Source of the DNA: an uncultured Anaerolineae bacterium | GTDB taxonomy: Bacteria; Chloroflexota; Anaerolineae; Promineifilales; Promineifilaceae | Direction: 5' to 3' | Length of the DNA: 64,000 nt | Assembly: GCA_905479495.1 (NCBI GenBank) | Contig: CAJQMR010000006.1 | Location: forward strand, 124,001 to 188,000 | Shown here: positions 58,694 through 64,000 of the stretch, one piece after another | How positions within the stretch are numbered: position 1 is the stretch's first letter | How the letters are laid out: each line of letters begins with the position of its first letter | Made by a program: the position numbers and the translations under genes | Notes under the pieces: generated by a model | Seen by the model: only the letters and a program-made list of their open reading frames with translations | What the model was told of the DNA's origin: nothing | Database searches by the model: none

Positions 58694-59809
58694 ATGACAA
58701 CCTTTAGCCCAGAACAGATGGAACAGGCAACGGCCGTTCTTAATTCGGTCCGTGATGAATGGTTAGCGCGTGAAGGGGTTACGGCCGTTGACCTGGGGTT
58801 TAAATGGTCAGAAGGTTTGATGACCGGCAAGCTTTCGATTCGCGTGCATGTTGCCCAAAAAGTGCCTGTATCGGAGTTGTCTGAAGCAGACTTGTTCCCC
58901 AAAGAAGTAGAAGGTATTCCGGTTGATGTGATCGAAGCGGAGTACGGTTTGCAATTGCTTCCGGGGCAAACTCAACTGGAAGCCGCCCCCGAAGCGCGCA
59001 AAGCGCGCTACGATCCCATTCCCTTGGGCGTGAGTGCGGGTAATCCGCGTATCACGGCTGGTACGTTGGGAGCCAAAGTGTATGATGCGACCAGTCTGCT
59101 GCCGATGGTATTGAGCAACTGGCATGTTTTTGTCGGTAATCCAGCTGCTGCACCGGGTGAACCAATCTGGCAGCCAGGGTCATTGGATGGCGGCAACAGT
59201 GGCGATACCTTTGCCACGCTTAGCCGTTCTGTGCTTGGCCCTTACGATGCGGCCGTCGCGCAGCTTACCAACAGCCGCGAAGTTATAACAGAAACGCTGG
59301 ATGGCGATACGATTGAAGATGTAACAACGCCGCAATTGGGGATGATGGTATGGAAAAGCGGCCGTACGACTGAGCGTACTGAAGGGTTTATTGATGGCAT
59401 CAAAATGACCACGTCCATTAATTATGGGGCCGCAGGTGTGCGGGCAATCCAAAATGTCGTGCGCATTGTGCCTCGCCCTGGTGTGGGCGATGTGGAAATT
59501 AGCATGGGGGGTGATTCTGGCTCGATTTGGGTGGATGAGGCCAGCGGTAAGGGAATTGGACTGCACTTTGCTGGTGAAGTGGGCAATGCGCCAGAGCATG
59601 GCCTGGCGAATGAGCTTCAGCCGGTATTGGAAATGCTTAATGTGTTGATGCCCGCCCAACGGCCGTCTGAACCCGACCCAGATCCAGTGCCAGATCCAAT
59701 TGAACCACCACCGCCAACTGATGATGACTTTCCCCAGCCGCCTCAGCCTGGCTTTTTCCAGCGCCTGTGGCACAGTATTAAAAGCTTCTGGCAAAATCTT
59801 TTTGGCTAA
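58694..59809 (+). CDS. Trypsin-fold serine protease-like protein without signal peptide
   Basis: A 371-residue protein whose middle part is a chymotrypsin-like domain. The triad can be placed at His 144 (LSNWHVF), Asp 185 (GPYDAAV) and Ser 275 (GGDSGS), with the usual oxyanion glycine. The N-terminal 100 residues (RDEWLAREGVTAVDLGFKWS, then LSIRVHVAQKVP) form a separate small domain of the kind seen in cytosolic NAL1-like trypsin-fold proteins. No signal peptide or membrane segment is present. A Pro/Asp-rich linker (residues 320-350) leads to an amphipathic aromatic tail FFQRLWHSIKSFWQNLFG, which may bind membranes. Target unknown. Confidence 0.78.
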   Translation: MTTFSPEQMEQATAVLNSVRDEWLAREGVTAVDLGFKWSEGLMTGKLSIRVHVAQKVPVSELSEADLFPKEVEGIPVDVIEAEYGLQLLPGQTQLEAAPEARKARYDPIPLGVSAGNPRITAGTLGAKVYDATSLLPMVLSNWHVFVGNPAAAPGEPIWQPGSLDGGNSGDTFATLSRSVLGPYDAAVAQLTNSREVITETLDGDTIEDVTTPQLGMMVWKSGRTTERTEGFIDGIKMTTSINYGAAGVRAIQNVVRIVPRPGVGDVEISMGGDSGSIWVDEASGKGIGLHFAGEVGNAPEHGLANELQPVLEMLNVLMPAQRPSEPDPDPVPDPIEPPPPTDDDFPQPPQPGFFQRLWHSIKSFWQNLFG

Positions 59810-59922
59810 TGGTGTTTACTCTGGGCTGGCAATCTTAACAATTTCTAAGTGAAGTCAAATCGGCGGGACCTCTCACCTGGTGACCCGTTAAAATAAAGGC
59901 AACAAAAAGGTTGCTCTATTCT

Positions 59923-59975
59923 TTTCCCGGAAACTTTTTGATGAACCACTGTGCTGTAAGATCGTTTCCGGGAAA
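59923..59975. promoter_or_regulatory. Inverted pair of GTTTCCSGGAAA sites
   Basis: TTTCCCGGAAAC (59923-59934) and GTTTCCGGGAAA (59964-59975) are exact inverse copies, and each is nearly palindromic itself. They lie 50-100 bp before the gluzincin lipoprotein gene. They may be an operator pair or a hairpin terminator of the protease gene. Confidence 0.5.
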
Positions 59976-60024
59976 CTCGCTGAATGTAGAATCTCTTTTG
60001 TAATAAATTTGTAGTGGGTTTGTA

Positions 60025-61782
60025 ATGGGCCGTAAGTTTCTCGCGTTTACCGTACTGTTTCTCTTTCTGATATTAGCTGGTTGCACCACTCCATCTAATT
60101 TGCCAGATGAGGCCGTTATACCTACGGCCGTTTCCAGCAATCCCACCACACCGCCCGAAACGGCCGTCTCTCCCGACAGCCCCACCACAGAAATTCCGCC
60201 GACGAATACGGCTGTGCCCAGTCCCGTACCAACAGAAACGGCCGTACCGCCTCAACCTGATCTCGCTATCCAAAACGAGGACGTTTTCCTTTATCCTGTG
60301 CCAGATATTTATGCAGGGGATAGCGTCACCTTCCAGGTATTGGCCCACGTACCGGACACTGTGGATCCACAATCGGTGACCGTGCATGTGCTGGTGGATT
60401 ACCAGGATGTTGCTGAAGGAACCCTGAGTGCTCGCAATCTGGCCGGGGACGCTGTGGGGCTATTTGAATGGGCCTGGGACACTACAGATGAGACAGGAGA
60501 GCATCTGGTTCACGTTATTCTAGACCGTTACGATACCGTTACTGTGGGGGATGAAAACCGGACCAATAATCAGGTGGAGCTAAATGTTTCAGTGCTCGAT
60601 CCGCTGATGTTGCCACCCAATGAGCGCAACGCTACCTGGGTCACAGCTGAAACCGACTGCTGTATCATTCACGTGGTTAGCGGTACGGCCGCATACCGGG
60701 ATTTGCCAGACTTGTCGGTGCAGGTAGAAACGGCCGTGCAGCAAGCTGCTCTTCAGCTCGAAGAAGAACTCTCGCGCAAAATTGATGTTTATTTGATTGA
60801 TCGCGTCATCGGGCAGGGTGGCTACGCGGGCAATGCGGTTGTTATTTCCTACTTAGATCGACAATACGCCAGCCAGGGTTTTGAACAGGTGCTCACCCAC
60901 GAAGCTGTACACATCATTGACCGCCAGTTTGCCCCAGAACGAATTACCTTCATGGCTGAAGGGTTGGCTGTCTGGGGCAGCGGCGGACATTACAAGCCAG
61001 AGGATATTGACCCGCGCGCAGCCGCTCTGGTAAAGCTCAACCAATACGTCCCATTGGCTGAACTTATTGATAATTTTTACCCGGTGCAGCATGAAATTGG
61101 CTATCTGGAAGCGGCCGGGTTTGTGAACTACCTTGTTAATACGTACGGTTGGCCTCAATTTAAGCAGTTTTACACTGATGTAACCGCCGAAGATGCCGCC
61201 ACCATGTCACAGGCCGTAGACTTGAACTTACAGCAATATTTTGGCATCACCCTGGCTCAGGCAGAGGCCGACTGGCTGGCCTATCTGAACAATTTGCCAG
61301 AAGATCGGAATGTGCTCATTGATCTGCAAACAACCATTCGTTACTACAACGTCATGCGCCGCTACCAGCGCTTTTATGATCCCACCGCCTACTTCTTGAC
61401 CGCCTGGCTGCCTTACCCTGGCGCTTTGCAAACAGATGGCAATCCAGCTGACCTCACCCGCCATCCGCAAGGCGAAATTAATGTCACGCTAGAGGTGATG
61501 TTGCAAGCGGCTGATATGGCTTCGCGGGCTGGCGATTACAACAAAGCCAATGTGTTACTAGACAGCGTCACCCGTATTCTGGACAATGATGGCGTTTTCA
61601 TTGATCCTTTGGCCGCCAGCTACTTAAATTTGGTGCGTTTGTTGAGCAATCAGGGGTATGAAGTTCAGGCTGTTGTGCTGGAAGGGGATCGGGCCATTGT
61701 CCAGGCGAGTACAGCGAATACGGCCGTTCTCACCCAACTTACGCTTACCTTATCCGGCCAGAATTGGATACTTTCCAACTAG
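60025..61782 (+). CDS. Lipoprotein with gluzincin-type metallopeptidase domain
   Basis: A 585-residue exported lipoprotein (lipobox ending LILAGC, Cys 19). A Thr/Pro-rich linker to about residue 75 is followed by a beta domain resembling a CARDB-type fold (DVFLYPVPDIYAGDSVTFQV..., NRTNNQVELNVSVLDP). The peptidase part has the zinc motif HEAVH (His 292, Glu 293, His 296) and the third ligand Glu 312 in FMAEGLAVW, the layout of MA-clan gluzincins. Residues 340-450 are helical and complete the fold, followed by an unknown C-terminal region. It probably acts outside the membrane. Substrate unknown. Confidence 0.82.
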   Translation: MGRKFLAFTVLFLFLILAGCTTPSNLPDEAVIPTAVSSNPTTPPETAVSPDSPTTEIPPTNTAVPSPVPTETAVPPQPDLAIQNEDVFLYPVPDIYAGDSVTFQVLAHVPDTVDPQSVTVHVLVDYQDVAEGTLSARNLAGDAVGLFEWAWDTTDETGEHLVHVILDRYDTVTVGDENRTNNQVELNVSVLDPLMLPPNERNATWVTAETDCCIIHVVSGTAAYRDLPDLSVQVETAVQQAALQLEEELSRKIDVYLIDRVIGQGGYAGNAVVISYLDRQYASQGFEQVLTHEAVHIIDRQFAPERITFMAEGLAVWGSGGHYKPEDIDPRAAALVKLNQYVPLAELIDNFYPVQHEIGYLEAAGFVNYLVNTYGWPQFKQFYTDVTAEDAATMSQAVDLNLQQYFGITLAQAEADWLAYLNNLPEDRNVLIDLQTTIRYYNVMRRYQRFYDPTAYFLTAWLPYPGALQTDGNPADLTRHPQGEINVTLEVMLQAADMASRAGDYNKANVLLDSVTRILDNDGVFIDPLAASYLNLVRLLSNQGYEVQAVVLEGDRAIVQASTANTAVLTQLTLTLSGQNWILSN

Positions 61783-61888
61783 CCTGCAATCAAACTTTTT
61801 TGCTACTGGCATCATGGATAAATTTTAACTTTATGCTACAATGCCCTAAGTGTGAGCAGAAGATCAATCACTGTTCTCAGTAGTCACC

Positions 61889-61930
61889 TAGCACCTGTCA
61901 TTCCATAATACAAGAAGCCGACAGGCGCTA
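61889..61930 (+). promoter_or_regulatory. Leader hairpin before the bifunctional-nuclease-family gene
   Basis: TAGCACCTGTC (61889-61899) pairs with GACAGGCGCTA (61920-61930) with one mismatch. It ends just before the GAGGG ribosome site. A TATGCTACAAT stretch at about 61831-61841 is a possible -10 region. Confidence 0.45.
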
Positions 61931-61946
61931 ACGAAAGAGGGTAAAC

Positions 61947-62456
61947 ATGATCGAAGTTGTCGTAGACAGCATCCGCATCAGCCTTGTGTCTCAACATCGC
62001 ATCGTGGTGCTAAAAGAAATAGATAGCGAACGCCAATTACCCATCTGGATTGGCCCGTATGAAGCGGACGCCATCACCATCGAACTCCAAGATGTGGAAA
62101 TGGCTCGTCCGGTCACCCATGACTTGCTCAAAAATGTCATCACCTCCATGGGCGGCAAAGTTTCCCATGTACTTATTAAAGCTTTAAACGATGGCGTCTT
62201 TTACGCCAGTCTCTTTATTGATGTTAACGGTGAGCTGCAAGAAATTGATAGCCGCTCCTCAGATGCCATTGCTTTGGCTGTGCGCGTTAAGGTGCCCGTT
62301 TTTGTCAATCAAGAAGTCATGGACGAAGTTGGTGTGCTGCCCGAACCAGATATTTTGCAGGAAGAAACCAAAGAGGGTGGTGCTGAAGAACCAGAAGTTT
62401 CAGATATTTTCACTGATTTTGTCGATACGCTTGACTTTGAAGATTTCGACGAATAG
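61947..62456 (+). CDS. Bifunctional nuclease family protein (DUF151)
   Basis: A 169-residue protein of the DUF151/bifunctional nuclease family. The core is typical: VVLKEIDSERQLPIWIGPYE, ADAITIELQDVEMARPVTHD, LVLIK-like strand, then IDSRSSDAIALAVRVKVPVF. The thermophile homologue I know of has a possible nuclease role, and plant members have RNase and DNase activity. In many bacteria the function is untested. The acidic tail (residues 130-169, EETKEGGAEEPEVSDIFTDF) is longer than the core family. AGAGGGTAAAC precedes the ATG. It is followed by dnaB after a terminator. Confidence 0.9.
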   Translation: MIEVVVDSIRISLVSQHRIVVLKEIDSERQLPIWIGPYEADAITIELQDVEMARPVTHDLLKNVITSMGGKVSHVLIKALNDGVFYASLFIDVNGELQEIDSRSSDAIALAVRVKVPVFVNQEVMDEVGVLPEPDILQEETKEGGAEEPEVSDIFTDFVDTLDFEDFDE

Positions 62457-62502
62457 CGTGTGATCCCACATAAAAACAACACAAATTAAACAATGGACGT
62501 AG

Positions 62503-62537
62503 ACGTGAAATGTACCATCCGGGCATTTCACGTTTTC
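62503..62537 (+). terminator. Intrinsic terminator
   Basis: ACGTGAAATG (62503-62512) pairs with CATTTCACGT (62524-62533) and is followed by TTT. It ends the DUF151 gene. Confidence 0.85.
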
Positions 62538-62643
62538 ATTCATAGAATTCATCCAAAGAACCACGGAGAATAAGGGAAACATGAGACATGAAAACAAGTT
62601 TCTGTCTCCTTTGTGGCCACGATTTGGATAAATACCAAAGCTT

Positions 62644-63984
62644 ATGAGCACAATAGAACGCCTGCCCCCTCATAGTCTAGAAGCCGAAGAAGCCGTGCTC
62701 GGTTCATTGCTCATTGATCCTGATGCATTGTTTGAAGTTTCCAACTTTTTACGTCCGGAAGCATTTTATCGCACCGCCAACCGCTGGATTTATGAATCAA
62801 TCCTCAGTCTGAGCGAACGGCGTGAACCGTTGGACTTTGTCACGCTTACCGAAGAGCTGCGGCGGCGCGAACAGCTGGAAGAGGTTGGCGGCGAAGCGTA
62901 CGTCATTGGCCTTATCAATGCCGTGCCGACGGCTATTAATGCCCGCAACTACGGCAAGCTGGTCGAAGCAGCCGCCCTGCGGCGCAAGCTCATCGGGGCA
63001 GCAGGCACCATTGCCAACCTGGCCTACGACGAAGCCGAAGACATCAACGTTGTCATTGACCGCTCTGAATCGGCCTTGTTTAGCATTAGTGAGCAGCGCA
63101 CCACCCGGGATTTGGTGCCCGTCAAGCAAATTGCTGGCGAATATTTAGATCGCATCCAGCGCCTGATGGAGCAAGGGGATGACGTCATTGGTGTGCCCAC
63201 CGGTTTCACCGATCTGGATCGGCTGTTGGGTGGCTTGAATCGTTCTGATTTGCTCATTTTGGCGGCGCGGCCTGGTATGGGGAAGACGAGTCTGCAAAAT
63301 GCCATCGCCCTCACGGCCGCCATGCGCTATGGCAAACGGGTGGCCATGTTCAACCTGGAAATGTCTGGCGAACAGCTGGTGCAACGTATGATCGCTGCCG
63401 AAACGCGCATTGATTCCCAGCGGCTGCGGCGTGGGCAGCTGCATGAGCATGAACTGCCTATTTTTATGGAGGCAATCGGCCGTTTATCTGAAACGCGCAT
63501 CTTCATCGACGACACACCCTCCATTACCACCAACCAGCTGCGCACCAAATGCCGCCGCCTCTACGCCGAACACGGCCTAGACTTGGTGATCATCGATTAT
63601 TTGCAGTTGATGTCGGCGGAACATGGTACCAACAACCGGGTGCAAGAAATCAGCGAAATTTCTCGTGGCCTCAAGGGGTTGGCCCGTGAGTTGGATGTAC
63701 CGGTGCTGGCAGCCGCCCAGCTGAGCCGTGCCGTAGAGCAGCGCCAGGACAAACATCCCCAGCTCTCCGACTTGCGCGATTCCGGTAGTATTGAGCAAGA
63801 TGCTGATATTGTGATGTTTATTTACCGGGACGAATATTACAATCCAGACACCACAGAACGGCCGAATATCGCTGAACTCACCATTGCCAAACACCGCAAC
63901 GGACCCACCGGCGTCATCGATCTCTACTGGCACAGCAAACTCGCCACCTTCCGCAACCTGCAACGCCAGGAAATTAATCTGTAA
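62644..63984 (+). CDS. dnaB: Replicative DNA helicase DnaB
   Basis: The hexameric 5'-3' helicase of the replication fork, 446 residues. The N-terminal helical domain starts [20 protein letters not shown]. The RecA-like domain shows [16 protein letters not shown], Walker [10 protein letters not shown] (residues about 211-219), the [13 protein letters not shown] block, [10 protein letters not shown] as Walker B, and [20 protein letters not shown] and [20 protein letters not shown] near the end. There is no intein. Length is normal. The stop is followed by only 16 bp of window. Confidence 0.98.
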   Translation: MSTIERLPPHSLEAEEAVLGSLLIDPDALFEVSNFLRPEAFYRTANRWIYESILSLSERREPLDFVTLTEELRRREQLEEVGGEAYVIGLINAVPTAINARNYGKLVEAAALRRKLIGAAGTIANLAYDEAEDINVVIDRSESALFSISEQRTTRDLVPVKQIAGEYLDRIQRLMEQGDDVIGVPTGFTDLDRLLGGLNRSDLLILAARPGMGKTSLQNAIALTAAMRYGKRVAMFNLEMSGEQLVQRMIAAETRIDSQRLRRGQLHEHELPIFMEAIGRLSETRIFIDDTPSITTNQLRTKCRRLYAEHGLDLVIIDYLQLMSAEHGTNNRVQEISEISRGLKGLARELDVPVLAAAQLSRAVEQRQDKHPQLSDLRDSGSIEQDADIVMFIYRDEYYNPDTTERPNIAELTIAKHRNGPTGVIDLYWHSKLATFRNLQRQEINL

Positions 63985-64000
63985 TCGGTATTCAGTGCGC

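Larger units (their letters stand above)
1..64000. repeat. Highly iterated palindrome ACGGCCGT (window-wide)
   Basis: The 8-bp palindrome ACGGCCGT, often extended to AACGGCCGTT, occurs about 110 times by hand count, roughly once per 570 bp. Examples start near 291, 1221, 2945, 11464, 20063, 24610, 31331, 45451, 48741, 54717 and 60722. It lies in all three coding frames (giving Thr-Ala-Val, Asn-Gly-Arg and Arg-Pro) and in intergenic DNA. About 35 further sites differ only at the outer base, such as GCGGCCGT or ACGGCCGA. The frame independence argues that the DNA word itself is maintained. It resembles HIP1 of cyanobacteria or DNA uptake sequences in behaviour, but its role here is unknown. Confidence 0.9.

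Noticed and set aside
1..64000. CRISPR arrays, insertion sequences, integrases or prophage genes
   Set aside because: No regular spacer-repeat array, transposase, integrase or phage structural gene was seen on either strand.

Overview
The window reads as chromosomal DNA of a free-living, moderately GC-rich bacterium, most likely a Chloroflexota member of the Anaerolineae/Ardenticatenia type. This is inferred from gene content, not from a marker-gene search. The supporting content is BTAD/SARP-type regulators, a NurA/HerA cassette with an extra HAS-barrel-like gene, DUF1800/DUF1501 secreted proteins, an Aap-type amino acid ABC operon, GT-C glycosyltransferases and many lipoproteins. There is no insertion sequence, prophage, CRISPR array or rRNA. 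One tRNA (Arg, TCT) is present. The most striking property of the DNA is the palindrome ACGGCCGT. A hand count gives about 110 exact copies in 64 kb, in all reading frames, in intergenic DNA and inside terminator stems, where about one would be expected by chance.

Layout. 1-3 kb: end of an aldo/keto reductase, a YedJ-like HD hydrolase and a membrane-anchored solute-binding protein. 3.2-9.4 kb: an aapJQMP-type amino acid ABC operon on the minus strand, with a terminator-like hairpin between the binding protein and the permeases and unusual insertions in both permeases. 9.9-16.4 kb: a small protein, a 1002-aa BTAD-ATPase-TPR regulator and an ECF sigma/anti-sigma pair. 16.9-25.5 kb: an HD phosphohydrolase, DUF192, a LysM-M23 hydrolase, two unknown paired genes, a MoaD-like/deoxyribosyltransferase-like fusion, tRNA-Arg, an SDR and the NAD(P)HX repair enzyme. 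25.6-31 kb: a lipoprotein, an ABC-F protein, a flavin/F420-type protein, ThiD, a GbsR/MarR regulator and a YjjX-type NTPase.

31-34.7 kb: a low-GC three-gene nurA / HAS-barrel protein / herA cassette. 34.8-40.4 kb: an acyltransferase, then a RamB-like regulator divergent from malate synthase and isocitrate lyase. The shared promoter region carries two copies of a 16-bp palindrome-like operator. Isocitrate dehydrogenase, the competing branch-point enzyme, lies at 55-56 kb. 40.4-48 kb: a DUF6174 lipoprotein, a small BTAD regulator, a membrane protein and DUF1800 - GT-C - DUF1501. 48.5-64 kb: cold shock protein, SlyD-like FKBP, a META-domain lipoprotein, class A PBP, MscS, Icd, a zinc-ribbon membrane protein, a trypsin-fold protease, a gluzincin lipoprotein, a bifunctional nuclease-family protein and DnaB.

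Intergenic DNA is rich in structure. One family is built on words such as CGCAGA/ACAGATT. Another is made of imperfect palindromes built from short degenerate words. A third is a two-hairpin element seen at least twice, with paired substitutions that keep its stems. The best candidates for undescribed biology are the ACGGCCGT repeat system, the NurA-HAS-HerA cassette, the MoaD-like/NDT-like fusion, the binding-protein-like lobe inside the AapQ permease, and the two-hairpin element.
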